64,000 nt of DNA from VYFG01 sp965248685 (GCA_965248685.1 CBDFKC010000003.1:2542001-2606000), one strand, 5' to 3'; shown: positions 25,669-35,499, numbered from the stretch's first letter. The notes: generated by a model from the sequence alone, not told the origin. Made by a program: numbers and translations.

Positions 25669-25684
25669 TGGATTAAACATATTG
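25663..25684. repeat. Solo copy of MITE-like terminal repeat
   Basis: GTGTAGTG-G-ATTAAACATATTG matches the terminal inverted repeat of the element at 40692-40958 at 21 of 22 positions. No matching second end is found nearby. It supplies the TAG stop of the DUF3604 gene (25666-25668). It could be a remnant or a solo end. Confidence 0.7.
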
Positions 25685-25731
25685 ATAGGATAAGAACTCA
25701 AAGCTGGTGGCGAATCCCGTATTTAAATCTG

Positions 25732-26982
25732 TTACGAATTGAGATTTTCCGAATTGTTTTTCTTGTCACGGCTTACTCGGCCCGCCATGCGTAAAAATAC
25801 CGGAGAAGTGCGTAACAAGCCGACAAACTTTGAGCGATTTTCCGCCGGTACAGAAGCACGTCTCTTAAGCCTGACAAGTACGGCTATCCCAAGCAATCCA
25901 TGGACAATACAGGTGTAGAGAAAAAATGCCGACGGACCATAATGCTTGATAACCAGTGATGCTGTATAGGGACCAACTACCGCGCCCAGCGAAAAGAAAA
26001 AGGTAAGCCCAGCAGAAATCAATACGTATTGCCCGGGCTCTGCCCGGTCATTGGCATGGGCAGCAGATAAAGAATAAAGCGGCAGGGCAAATGCGCCGAA
26101 GAAAAATGCACCGATATATACCAGTAGCTCAGACCCGGCTTGCTGGCCGGATAAAAAGATTCCTGCAATCATGGCTCCAACAGTACAGATCAGCACAGAT
26201 TTACGCCTCCCCAGTTTGTCAGACATGTGACCCAACGGATACTGTAGCGTGGCGCCACCTATAATGCCCAGGGTCATAAAAATAATCACCGATTGCGTGT
26301 CCAGGCCAATTTCGATAGCGTATATCGGACCAACCAGACGAAACGCCGAATTGGTTAAGCCAATGGCCAGACTGGTTAGACAGGCCAGGGGTGAAATACG
26401 CCAAACAGTCCCAAGCTCGAGACTTAGGTTATCCGGTGGTTTCGGCTTTGACCGATTGGATATTGCTACCGGCACCAGCGATAGGCAATACATTAGACTG
26501 ACCACTGAAAAAATTTGATAATCGGTTTCGCCAACCAGAGGGATTAAAAACTGGGTGCCGGTAACGCCCACCAAATCGACTACCCGGTAGATACCGAGCA
26601 CCTTGCCGCGATCGGTATTCTTCGAACTTTCATTAATCCAGCTTTCGATGACCATGAGCAATGCAGCAAAACAAAATCCGCTTATAACTCTTATTACCAT
26701 CCACACAAATGGATTGGGAATCATCGACATAACCAGTGGTGCCACCGCGCCGATGGCAGCCAGGGCGGCGAATGCCCTGACATGGCCAATAGATCGAATC
26801 AATCTCGATGCGTTAAAACTGGCGGCGAAAAAACCTGCGAAATAACAGGCGCCCATCAACCCTACCATTTCGGTATCAAAACCCTCGATGGACGCGCGGA
26901 TAGCAATTAAAGTACCGAGCACCCCATTACCGCCCAGCAAGATAGCGGCGGCCAATAATAGTGGTATTAAAGGTTTAAGCAT
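25732..26982 (-). CDS. MFS transporter, YcaD-like
   Basis: 416 aa, twelve hydrophobic segments; the second half holds GHMSDKLGRRKSVLICTVG, the MFS signature loop. The first half begins LIPLLLAAAILLGGNGVLGTLIAIRASIEGFDTEMVGLMGACYFAGFF, resembling YcaD-type permeases. It is the last gene of a minus-strand operon (25 bp after malonyl-CoA synthetase), which makes import of malonate or a related dicarboxylate a reasonable hypothesis; that is inference. Confidence 0.87.
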   Translation of the reverse strand: MLKPLIPLLLAAAILLGGNGVLGTLIAIRASIEGFDTEMVGLMGACYFAGFFAASFNASRLIRSIGHVRAFAALAAIGAVAPLVMSMIPNPFVWMVIRVISGFCFAALLMVIESWINESSKNTDRGKVLGIYRVVDLVGVTGTQFLIPLVGETDYQIFSVVSLMYCLSLVPVAISNRSKPKPPDNLSLELGTVWRISPLACLTSLAIGLTNSAFRLVGPIYAIEIGLDTQSVIIFMTLGIIGGATLQYPLGHMSDKLGRRKSVLICTVGAMIAGIFLSGQQAGSELLVYIGAFFFGAFALPLYSLSAAHANDRAEPGQYVLISAGLTFFFSLGAVVGPYTASLVIKHYGPSAFFLYTCIVHGLLGIAVLVRLKRRASVPAENRSKFVGLLRTSPVFLRMAGRVSRDKKNNSENLNS

Positions 26983-27007
26983 TTACTGAGCTCAATATCA
27001 TGAAGGG

Positions 27008-28516
27008 TCAGGTCTGAAAGCAGTGGGCAAATTGTCGGCGTAAAAGATTTTTTTGTACTTTTCCCATACTATTTCTCGGCAGCTCTTTTATCTGAAATAC
27101 TTTTTTGGGTTGCTTGAACCGGGCGATCTGGTCCTTTATCAAATCTTTAACTTCTGATTCTGACGGCGTTTTATCCCCCGTCAGAACCGCAACAACAGCT
27201 TCGCCAAAATCCTTGTGAGAAACTCCGATCACGGCAGATTCTGTAACCCCGGGTAGGGAATCGAGAATCAGCTCGACTTCTTTTGGGTAAATGTTGTATC
27301 CCCCTGAAATGATCAAATCCTTATCCCGCCCGACGATGGTGAGGTAATTATCGTCACTCAGAAAACCCAGGTCTCCGGTAATGAAGTATCCATCGTCGGT
27401 GAACTCTTCGGCGGTTTTTTCCGGCATCTTCCAATAGCCTTTAAATACATTAGGTCCTTTTATCTGTACAGCGCCGATTTCACCCATACCACAGGGCTGA
27501 TTGGATTCAGTGAAAACCACCCGCATATGGACCCCCGGCAACGCAGGACCAACGGTTCCGGCACGGCGATCACCCTGATACGGATTGGAGGTATTCATAT
27601 TGGTTTCGGTCATTCCATAGCGCTCCAGAATGCGGTGTCCGGTGCGCTGCTCAAAATCGACATGGGTTTCCGCCAACAATGGAGCGCTTCCCGAGGTAAA
27701 CAGGCGAATATGCTTGACCAGCGCCTGGTCGAATCTCTGGTCATCCAGTAAGCGGGTATAGAACGTTGGTACTCCCATCATACTGGTTGCATTGGGAAGT
27801 TTTTCGACAACCTTGTCGATGATAAACTTGGACTGAAAAATCATCCCAGCTCCGGCGACGATGCAAGTGTTGGTCGCGACAAATAACCCATGGGTATGAA
27901 ATATCGGCAGGGCATGGAGTAAGGTATCCCGACTGGAGAAGCTCCAACTCTCTGCCAGGGTAGTAGCATTGGACCAAAGGTTTTGGTGGGTCAACATCGC
28001 GCCTTTCGACCTGCCGGTGGTGCCCGAGGTGTATAGAATTGCCGCCAGGTTGTTTGGGCCTCTCGATACCGATTTAAATCTATGGTCATGGTTATCCACC
28101 GCGTCAGTAAAACTTCCAGTGCAGTCCTGGTTCAGGGTTAGCATTAGAAAATCGGCATCGGTCGCAATGGATGTTAACGATTCAGCGGCGACCTGACCGC
28201 AGATAAAAAATCGTGGTTGCGCATCCTGGACAAAATATTCGATTTCATTCACGGTATAGGCATTGTTCAACGGCAGAAAAACGCCACCGGCCTTTATTGC
28301 ACCGATATACAGTGCCAAGGCTTGCCAGGACTTTTCCACCTGCATTGCCACCCTGTCTCCCGGTTTCAAACCACTGTCTATAAGGTAGTTGGCGATTTGA
28401 TTGCTGCGCTGACAAAAGCTGGCGTAGGTTACTTCGCTGTTGTCATCAAGGGTCAGAAAAACCTGTTCCGACGTCTCCCGAGATGCCAGGAGGTTATCGA
28501 TTAAAAAGTTGGTCAT
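27008..28516 (-). CDS. matB: Malonyl-CoA synthetase (MatB-like), ANL superfamily
   Basis: 502 aa. ATP/AMP-binding motif YTSGTTGRSKGAM, then LLHALPIFHTHGLFVATN, MMGVPTFYTRLL, LERYGMTETNMNTSNPY, FITGDLG and the C-terminal lysine motif PRNSMGKVQKN. These segments match characterised MatB malonyl-CoA synthetases very closely. Reaction: malonate + CoA + ATP to malonyl-CoA. The start lies 2 bp after the stop of malonyl-CoA decarboxylase, so the two steps (activate, decarboxylate) are co-transcribed. Confidence 0.92.
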   Translation of the reverse strand: MTNFLIDNLLASRETSEQVFLTLDDNSEVTYASFCQRSNQIANYLIDSGLKPGDRVAMQVEKSWQALALYIGAIKAGGVFLPLNNAYTVNEIEYFVQDAQPRFFICGQVAAESLTSIATDADFLMLTLNQDCTGSFTDAVDNHDHRFKSVSRGPNNLAAILYTSGTTGRSKGAMLTHQNLWSNATTLAESWSFSSRDTLLHALPIFHTHGLFVATNTCIVAGAGMIFQSKFIIDKVVEKLPNATSMMGVPTFYTRLLDDQRFDQALVKHIRLFTSGSAPLLAETHVDFEQRTGHRILERYGMTETNMNTSNPYQGDRRAGTVGPALPGVHMRVVFTESNQPCGMGEIGAVQIKGPNVFKGYWKMPEKTAEEFTDDGYFITGDLGFLSDDNYLTIVGRDKDLIISGGYNIYPKEVELILDSLPGVTESAVIGVSHKDFGEAVVAVLTGDKTPSESEVKDLIKDQIARFKQPKKVFQIKELPRNSMGKVQKNLLRRQFAHCFQT

Positions 28517-28518
28517 AC

Positions 28519-29823
28519 CTAGTTCGGTAAAAGTTTTTTTATTTGATTACTGCAAATAACTTTGTGGTGAGTCATATAGTTTTCGTGATTCTCTTCAACT
28601 TTTGACAAATCGTAAACGTAATTGACCATCAACCCAAGTGACTGTTCCAGTCCCTTGGGCGACAAATCAGCGGCCAGGTTCAAACGTTCAAGACTGGCGC
28701 CATTTTTAAGGTGGAATCTTGCCACCGGGTCGATGGGCTCATTGCGCGAGGTCTTTTGTTCAAGAAAATACTGGGCCGCTAGGCCGGCAATTAAATTATC
28801 ATTATGTGCCGCTGCAGAATCCTCGCTATCCTGACCAAACCCTTCCAGTAAACTGCTGATTTCGGGATGCTGATCTGCTTGCTGTAGTAGCCAACCCTTG
28901 AAACCCGGTACTGGAGAAATAGTTGCAAATTTCTTTAACTGGGGGAATTTCTGTTTGAGGCTGGTCGCCACTTGCTTAATGAGGAAATTTCCAAATGAAA
29001 CCCCGGCCAGTCCAGAATGGCAATTGGAGATCGAATAAAAAGTTGCAGTATCTGCGCCTTCGGCCTCAATTTTGTCACGTTCAGCGCCAAGAATTTCTTC
29101 AATTTTTTGTGGGATTTTTTCAGTTAGCGCTACTTCTACGAATACCAGGGGTTCATCTTCCATGGCAGGATGAAAAAATGCAAAGCAATGACGATCCTCG
29201 GGTTCGAGTCGGCTTCTTAATTCGCTCCAGTTACCAATTTCATGAACAGCCTCATAGGCAATTATTTTTTCGAGTATGTGGGCTGGCGTGGTCCAGTCTA
29301 CCGGTACCATGGTGAGAAACCCCCGATTGAACCAGGAATTAAACAGATGTCTGAAATCTATATTAGCTTTACTAAGTTCAGGGTAATCCCTGGTTAACCC
29401 AAGTAATTCTTCGCGCATTTTCACCAGGCGACGGGTTCCTCCCGGTGCGAGATTGAGTCGGCGGAACAGCTCCTGGCGCCTGGATTCGGCCGCAGTGGTT
29501 AGTTTTCTAAGGATTTTTGCGCTTGGATCCTCGCTATATTCCTTGACTACCGCTCCGAGTACTTCCGGATCAAGATCATAGTCAGTATTAAGCAGCTGAA
29601 AAAATTTTATCAATCCGTCGTGATCAAGTTTCTCGAAGGCGGTCAGCAGGCGATCGGAGATCAACATGCTCGAATACTCTCCATCGGACTCCATCATCAG
29701 CTGGCAAAGTTGTTCGATGGCATAGGGCTCATCCCCAAACAGATGTTTGCGCAGGGATGAAGGCGCCCAATCGCCGCGTTTGAGCGCCGGCATTAACTCC
29801 TGGAATATATTCATTCTACTCAT
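28519..29823 (-). CDS. Malonyl-CoA decarboxylase
   Basis: 434 aa, the bacterial MCD length. An N-terminal helical domain is followed by the GNAT-like catalytic domain: DWTTPAHILEKIIAYEAVHEI, NCHSGLAGVSFGNFLIKQV, ISPVPGFKGWL and the histidine in RFHLKNGASLERLN. It converts malonyl-CoA to acetyl-CoA and CO2. It sits 10 bp after the PHYH oxygenase stop and 2 bp before matB, inside one operon. Together with MatB it lets the cell use malonate as an acetyl-CoA source. Confidence 0.93.
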   Translation of the reverse strand: MSRMNIFQELMPALKRGDWAPSSLRKHLFGDEPYAIEQLCQLMMESDGEYSSMLISDRLLTAFEKLDHDGLIKFFQLLNTDYDLDPEVLGAVVKEYSEDPSAKILRKLTTAAESRRQELFRRLNLAPGGTRRLVKMREELLGLTRDYPELSKANIDFRHLFNSWFNRGFLTMVPVDWTTPAHILEKIIAYEAVHEIGNWSELRSRLEPEDRHCFAFFHPAMEDEPLVFVEVALTEKIPQKIEEILGAERDKIEAEGADTATFYSISNCHSGLAGVSFGNFLIKQVATSLKQKFPQLKKFATISPVPGFKGWLLQQADQHPEISSLLEGFGQDSEDSAAAHNDNLIAGLAAQYFLEQKTSRNEPIDPVARFHLKNGASLERLNLAADLSPKGLEQSLGLMVNYVYDLSKVEENHENYMTHHKVICSNQIKKLLPN

Positions 29824-29833
29824 TACAAATTAA

Positions 29834-30688
29834 CTATGATTTAACAAACTGACTGAGACCAGGCGTTCGATAGCCATCTTTCCGCCAGGTTATCGGAAAA
29901 TAATTTTCGTCCAGTTGATTGGAATCAAGTCGGGAATATCGTGCATAAATCGGTCCGATTCCCTGATTAAAGTTCTCTCGACGAAATACACTTTCACTGG
30001 ACATGGCGTGCAATACCAGTGATCGGCGGGGGGTGCTTCCGGTATTCGGTCCCGAGCCATGCCAGATGACTCCATGATGGATTGAGCCGCCACCTGAGGG
30101 CACAACAACGGGAACTACATCTGGTTCGATGTGTATTTCTGCAGCTCGTTTTCTCATGGGTGCCAGATAGTCTGGTGGCCCGTGAAACTCACCTTCGAGT
30201 TGAGTCAGTGGCCATCGGTGGGATCCGCGTACTAATTCCATTGTGCCACTATCAGCCTTAACATCATCCAGTGCCATCCACACACTGCATATCTCACCAG
30301 GATCGAGCCATTGGAGATAGGCATTGTCCTGATGAAATCCTAGCGACTTCGCCCCGATGGGCTTCCATATAACATTGTCCTGCATAACTCGGGCGCCTGG
30401 CCAATCCATTAATTCAGCGACACATTTGCCCAGGTCTTCTCGAAATATGGTCCGTGCGACATTTCTGTCTGCGCGCCAGCCGTTGCAAATTTGGCGGCTC
30501 AGAGTAGGGTCTGATTTTCCTTCCTGCCAGTTAACTTCATCGGGCAGAATGCCGGTTTCAAATTCTCCGTTAAACAGTCGGCGGAAACTGGTGCGCAACA
30601 ACGCCACTTCGTCATGGTGCAGAATCTGTCCCAATATCAACAGGCCATCCCTGGCAAATTCCTGGTGCTGTTTTGAATTCAGCTGCAT
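29834..30688 (-). CDS. Phytanoyl-CoA dioxygenase (PhyH) family oxygenase
   Basis: 284 aa. The 2-His-1-carboxylate iron site is H119-x-D121 (LGFHQDNAY) with H210 (VIWHGSGPN), and arginines at 221-222 to bind 2-oxoglutarate. SVWMALDDVKADSGTMELVRGSHRW is the usual family core. It probably hydroxylates a small osmolyte, amino acid or acyl compound; no closer function can be read. It leads the malonate operon (PhyH - MCD - MatB - MFS), so its product may feed malonate or malonyl-CoA; that is inference. Its start is only 20 bp from the preferred start of divergent polB. Confidence 0.87.
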   Translation of the reverse strand: MQLNSKQHQEFARDGLLILGQILHHDEVALLRTSFRRLFNGEFETGILPDEVNWQEGKSDPTLSRQICNGWRADRNVARTIFREDLGKCVAELMDWPGARVMQDNVIWKPIGAKSLGFHQDNAYLQWLDPGEICSVWMALDDVKADSGTMELVRGSHRWPLTQLEGEFHGPPDYLAPMRKRAAEIHIEPDVVPVVVPSGGGSIHHGVIWHGSGPNTGSTPRRSLVLHAMSSESVFRRENFNQGIGPIYARYSRLDSNQLDENYFPITWRKDGYRTPGLSQFVKS

Positions 30689-30708
30689 CTCAAAAAAGGG
30701 AAAAGTTC

Positions 30709-33141
30709 ATGGTCCGTATTATAATGAATTCAATGGCTACAACCGAAATTCAACAAGGCTTTCTTCTGACCCGATCAAGCCGCGACCGATCTCGTTCCAC
30801 CGAGATCGAATTATGGGTTGCGACTGACACTGGTCCAGCCCGGTTGTTGATCAACGGTGAGCGACCCGTGTTTTTCGTTTTGACTGATAACGCCGAACTT
30901 TGCACCAGAATTTTACAGGGTATGGGGCCAAGTGTTGAGATCAAATCTCTTAATCTACAGACCTTCACGGGAGAGTCGGTTTCAGCGGTATATACCAGCA
31001 CGATCAATGATCAATTTACCGCACGGGATTTACTGCAGCATCGGAATATCGTCTTATTTGAGGCAGACTTAAGATTACCCGATCGTTTCCTGATGGAACG
31101 ATTTGCCTACGGTGGTATCGATTTCGCCGGGGATATGATCTCCCGGGACGGTTACTTCGAATATCGCAATTGCCGGATCAAAGCATCTGATTATAAACCC
31201 CGACTGAAGGTGGTTTCCCTGGACATTGAATGTGCCATGGACGGTGAATTGTATTCTGTCGGGCTCTCTAATTCAGGGGATATTGCCTGCCCAACAGAAT
31301 TCCTTGAAAACCCAATTAATGAAGTTTTGATGATTGGCAAACCTGAGCCTGGTACCGCTACAGAGATACTATGGTTCCCGGACGAAAGGTCGCTTTTGAA
31401 AGGTCTCGTCCATCGCATCAATCTGCATGACCCGGATTTGTTTATTGGATGGAATCTGGTTAATTTTGATTTCAGAATATTGCTTGAACGCGCAGCTAGA
31501 TTAAACCTCTCGTTGGAAATTGGCCGAGGTGGTCGACCTGCGACTTGGCGTGACGTTCGCGCTGATACCACTAAAGGGTATGTCACAATCCCTGGTCGCC
31601 TGGCGTTGGATGGCATCGAGGTATTAAGATCCGCAACCTGGAGTTTTCCCAGTTGGTCGTTGCAGAATGTCTCCCAGACCTTACTCGGGCGTGGGAAAAA
31701 AATCGAGCAGGATGTTGATGAGCGATTTGCTGAAATCAGAGACAATTTCCTGCACAACAAGCCGGCTCTTGCAGCCTACAACCTGGAAGACTGCCGCTTA
31801 GTGGTGGATATTTTTGAGCACACTCAAATTATTGATTACCTGGTACTGCATAGCCAGATAACCGGGCTGGAGCTTGATCGAGGAGGAGGCTCGGTGGCCG
31901 CCTTTACTAATTTGTATCTGCCGCGATTACATAGGGGGGGATATGTTGCCCCCAATTTACCGTCGGATGGTGGGTTATCGAGTCCCGGGGGATATGTGAT
32001 GGACTCTATACCAGGACTGTATCGCAATGTATTGGTGCTGGATTTCAAAAGTCTGTATCCCTCGATCATCCGGACTTTTAAGATAGATCCCATGGGGCTT
32101 GTCGAGGGTCTCAAAGAGCCATCCGATGGCATTCCGGGATTCAAGGGTGGTTGTTTTCATCGAGACAAACATTTCCTGCCCGATATAATTGCAAACCTGT
32201 GGCACCAACGAGACCAGGCAAAAAAGGATAATGATAAGGTTCGGTCCCAGGCCATAAAGATTCTGATGAACTCATTTTATGGCGTACTCGGATCTGCAGG
32301 ATGTCGGTTTTATGATCAACGCCTGGCCAGTTCAATAACGATGCGCGGCCACGATATTATGCAATCTACTCGAAAATGGATTGAATCAGAGGGGTACGAA
32401 GTGATCTACGGAGACACCGATTCGACTTTCGTATCACTGGATGATGAATTGAGTGCGGAAAGATGCCGTGAAATTGGTGCTGATCTGGCAACAACTATAA
32501 ACCGGCGCTGGAGAAACTTTATATGGGAACAGTATAGTCTGGAATGCCTGCTTGAAATTGAATTCGAAATACATTTTAGTCGATTTCTAATGCCAACTAT
32601 TCGAGGATCTGAGGCGGGCAGCAAAAAACGCTATGCAGGATTGACTATTGACCATAGGGATCAATCCGAAAAAGTTATCTTTAAAGGTCTGGAAAATGTC
32701 CGTACCGACTGGACTGAATTGGCCAAGGAATTTCAGGCGGAGTTGTATAATTTGGTTTTTCACGATCGAGACCCGAGTGATTTGGTCAAGCGAACCGTTG
32801 ATCAGACCCTGGCCGGGAAATGTGATCAGAAACTGGTGTACCGCAAGCAGCTTCGACGGAAACTGGAGTTGTATGTAAAAAATGTTCCTCCCCACGTGAA
32901 GGCAGCCAGACTGGCCGACGAAAATAATCGGAAAAATGGAAAAAGCCTGCGCTATCAGAACAGAGGCTGGATAAGCTATTTGATCACCATGAATGGTCCC
33001 GAGCCGGTTGAGCACCTGAGCACCAAGATTGACTATGATCATTATATCGATCGCCAGTTGAAGCCAGTGGCTGACGCGGTATTACCTTTTGTTGGTCTGG
33101 ACTTTGAATCTATTATTAGTACCCAGGCGGTACTGTTTTAA
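30709..33141 (+). CDS. polB: DNA polymerase II (family B)
   Basis: About 810 aa from ATG 30709 (weak AGGGAA upstream; 30733 also possible). The 3'-5' exonuclease motifs are DIECAMDGE, IGWNLVNFDF and YNLEDCRLVVD. The polymerase motifs are DFKSLYPSII (motif A), KILMNSFYGVLGSAGCRF (motif B) and YGDTDSTFV (motif C). The N-terminus aligns with E. coli PolB (GFLLTRSSRD; FEADLRLPDRFLMERF). It is an SOS-type repair and restart polymerase. No copy of the lexA-upstream dyad was seen near its start, so SOS control here is not supported by the sequence. Confidence 0.95.
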   Translation: MVRIIMNSMATTEIQQGFLLTRSSRDRSRSTEIELWVATDTGPARLLINGERPVFFVLTDNAELCTRILQGMGPSVEIKSLNLQTFTGESVSAVYTSTINDQFTARDLLQHRNIVLFEADLRLPDRFLMERFAYGGIDFAGDMISRDGYFEYRNCRIKASDYKPRLKVVSLDIECAMDGELYSVGLSNSGDIACPTEFLENPINEVLMIGKPEPGTATEILWFPDERSLLKGLVHRINLHDPDLFIGWNLVNFDFRILLERAARLNLSLEIGRGGRPATWRDVRADTTKGYVTIPGRLALDGIEVLRSATWSFPSWSLQNVSQTLLGRGKKIEQDVDERFAEIRDNFLHNKPALAAYNLEDCRLVVDIFEHTQIIDYLVLHSQITGLELDRGGGSVAAFTNLYLPRLHRGGYVAPNLPSDGGLSSPGGYVMDSIPGLYRNVLVLDFKSLYPSIIRTFKIDPMGLVEGLKEPSDGIPGFKGGCFHRDKHFLPDIIANLWHQRDQAKKDNDKVRSQAIKILMNSFYGVLGSAGCRFYDQRLASSITMRGHDIMQSTRKWIESEGYEVIYGDTDSTFVSLDDELSAERCREIGADLATTINRRWRNFIWEQYSLECLLEIEFEIHFSRFLMPTIRGSEAGSKKRYAGLTIDHRDQSEKVIFKGLENVRTDWTELAKEFQAELYNLVFHDRDPSDLVKRTVDQTLAGKCDQKLVYRKQLRRKLELYVKNVPPHVKAARLADENNRKNGKSLRYQNRGWISYLITMNGPEPVEHLSTKIDYDHYIDRQLKPVADAVLPFVGLDFESIISTQAVLF

Positions 33142-33298
33142 GGTTATCCATGAAAAGTTGTTGCTGATTTAGTCTCTGTAATCCATCGACAAACAGGATT
33201 AGAATGGAACTGTGTTGATTTAAAGTGAGTCGGGAGTTAGGAATATCATTCCAGGCGATGCACTTCAGTATTATTTAATCTTTTTTGTTTCCAGACCA

Positions 33299-34168
33299 AT
33301 GCAATCAATATATTTGAATTTAAAACAAATTGATTTTTATAATCAAAATGGTTATTTAGTCGTGGAGCAGGCGGTTGGTTCGGAACTGCTTGCCAGGCTC
33401 CAGTGTCAGTTTGCTGACTGGGTGGAGGAAAGTCGAAATCATGCCAGTCCATACGGTGAAACCATTAACCATAAACCCAGATTCGATCTCGAACCCGGAC
33501 ACGCTAACCAGACTCCAGCCTTGCGTAGGGTTAATGCCCCGGTAGAAATTTCCCATGACTACTACACTGCTATGTCAAGCAGCATTATGTTGGACTGCGT
33601 CGCGGATTTAATTGGACCAAACGTCAAATTTCACCATAGTAAAATTAATTCGAAATTACCCGGTAGCGCTACCGCGGTAAAATGGCACCAGGATTTTGCC
33701 TTTACACCTCATACCAATGATGACCTGGTGACCGCATTATTGATGGTCGATGATGTAACTGAACAAAATGGACCACTTGAAGTAATTCCCGGTTCTCACC
33801 GGGGCCCCATCCATGAGCTGTGGCACGACGAAGTATTTACCGGAACTATCGCGGATTCCGTGCGAGACGAAATCCAGGATCAGGCCGTGATTTGCACCGG
33901 TAGCGCCGGCTCAGTGTGCCTGATGCATACCCGACTTCTCCATGGGTCCCGCCCGAATCTGTCAAAAAATTCAAGAACCCTGTTTATATGCGTCTATTCA
34001 GCCGGAGACGCGGTGGCCTGTTCTCCCAGTCCCATGCCGAACAAATACGAAGGGTTAACCGTTCAGGGAAAAGATCAAACTACGGTTCGCTGCATCCCTT
34101 ACAACATTAGGTTGCCTGAGCCCCCAGCAACGGCTTCTTTTTTTGACCAGCAGGCTGAACATAAATAG
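33299..34168 (+). CDS. Phytanoyl-CoA dioxygenase (PhyH) family oxygenase
   Basis: 289 aa. Iron ligands H130-x-D132 (VKWHQDFAF) and the histidine of LLHGSRPNLS, followed by an arginine in SRTLFICVYSAGD. The sequence NGPLEVIPGSHRGP is the family core. It is followed directly by a Rieske oxygenase on the same strand, the preferred start of which lies 25 bp after its stop, which suggests two successive oxidations of one substrate. Substrate unknown. N-terminus and upstream are AT-rich. Confidence 0.87.
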   Translation: MQSIYLNLKQIDFYNQNGYLVVEQAVGSELLARLQCQFADWVEESRNHASPYGETINHKPRFDLEPGHANQTPALRRVNAPVEISHDYYTAMSSSIMLDCVADLIGPNVKFHHSKINSKLPGSATAVKWHQDFAFTPHTNDDLVTALLMVDDVTEQNGPLEVIPGSHRGPIHELWHDEVFTGTIADSVRDEIQDQAVICTGSAGSVCLMHTRLLHGSRPNLSKNSRTLFICVYSAGDAVACSPSPMPNKYEGLTVQGKDQTTVRCIPYNIRLPEPPATASFFDQQAEHK

Positions 34169-34193
34169 CTGCAGGACCGATACTGACTTCGCC

Positions 34194-35204
34194 ATGAATT
34201 TAAATCTGCCAGCTAGTGTATATGTAGATCCTGAGGTGTTCGATTTAGAACGTCAGCAACTGTTCTCAAAGTACTGGCAATTGCTCGGGCCTGGATCCGC
34301 TGTTGCAGCTCCAGGCGGGTACATTAGTGAGGATATTGCCGGAATCAAAGTTTTGGTGATACGGGGGCAGGACGGAGAATTACGCGGGTTTCGTAATGTC
34401 TGCCGTCACCGCGGTGCCCAGCTATTGGCATTGGGCACGGGCAGCTGCCATAGCATTCGCTGCCCTTATCACAATTGGCGCTATGAAAATACCGGAGAAC
34501 TTCGCCATGCGCCCTGGTTTGGGGAGGATCCGGATTTTGATCTGGCTGACTGGCCACTCCAGTCGATTCACGTTGAGCAATGGCGTGGCTTAGTATTTGC
34601 ATGTGTAGACCCACAAATTTCTCTTATTGAACAACTTGGTGCCACTATCGATGAAATCGAGGATGTTGAACTGGAGTCCTATATCAATACCCATAGTGAG
34701 CGTCTGGAATTTACTGCCAACTGGAAAATCTATACCGACAACTTTGTAGAGGGTTATCATATTCCAGGGATTCATCCAGAATTCTATCAAGCGATAGATT
34801 TTGAAGGATTCAAAACCTGTGCCGCTGACGGTTTAGTAAAGATGACAGCACCAATCAAGCGAGACCTTTTCTATCACGGACGCTGGTATTGGATGTGGCC
34901 GAATTGGACCATTTCACTGTTCAATGGCGGCGTCAATACCTCAAGGATAAATCCTGTTGGACACAATAGGACCGAATTGATATATCACTTTTACTTCGAA
35001 GATTCGTCTCAATCCACCGCGCCTGACCGGAATAAAACCATTTCGAGTAACCTGGAGGTAATCCGACAGGATTTTCAGATATGTCTGGAAACCCATAATA
35101 ATTACCTGTCTGGTGGCTATCAGCCAGGACCGTTATCACCGCGCCACGAGCAAGGTGTGGCTTACTTTCAGGATCGCTATACCTCACACGTCATAGCATC
35201 TTAA
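34194..35204 (+). CDS. Rieske 2Fe-2S oxygenase, alpha subunit
   Basis: 336 aa from ATG 34194; an upstream TTG at 34143 would overlap the PhyH gene by 26 bp and adds a poor N-terminus. Rieske ligands C70-x-H72 and C90-x2-H93 (VCRHRGA ... RCPYHNW). Mononuclear iron motif NFVEGYHIPGIHPEF with H189 and H194. It resembles choline/carnitine/betaine-type alpha subunits as well as ring dioxygenases. No reductase is adjacent. Pairing with the PhyH gene makes a two-oxygenase unit. Confidence 0.88.
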   Translation: MNLNLPASVYVDPEVFDLERQQLFSKYWQLLGPGSAVAAPGGYISEDIAGIKVLVIRGQDGELRGFRNVCRHRGAQLLALGTGSCHSIRCPYHNWRYENTGELRHAPWFGEDPDFDLADWPLQSIHVEQWRGLVFACVDPQISLIEQLGATIDEIEDVELESYINTHSERLEFTANWKIYTDNFVEGYHIPGIHPEFYQAIDFEGFKTCAADGLVKMTAPIKRDLFYHGRWYWMWPNWTISLFNGGVNTSRINPVGHNRTELIYHFYFEDSSQSTAPDRNKTISSNLEVIRQDFQICLETHNNYLSGGYQPGPLSPRHEQGVAYFQDRYTSHVIAS

Positions 35205-35499
35205 TCCGCTTCGAACTTCGGGGATTGTAAATTCATGCAAAGGTTATCAAGCAGGAACTTTTGCCCCTACTAATGACATTTAGTGCAGGACACTACACTG
35301 ACACCACAGCCTGACCCGTGTGAAATCTTATCACTTGAAATTCTGACGATGGAATAAACTTGACGCGGGTTCTTGATTTATTATGCGCTATGGTTTCGTA
35401 GTGAAATCGATGCTAAATTAGGCAGGGTTCGATCGAGAATGTGCCAATCTATTTGAACAGGGATAGCTTATACCAATTAAAAATATTCCGAACACACAA
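35205..35499. other. Intergenic region, no gene seen
   Basis: 295 bp between the Rieske and Hpt genes. No open frame with family signature, tRNA, terminator or clear operator was recognised. It contains one ACTACACT (35291), the tip sequence of the MITE-like terminal repeat, which may be chance. Confidence 0.5.
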
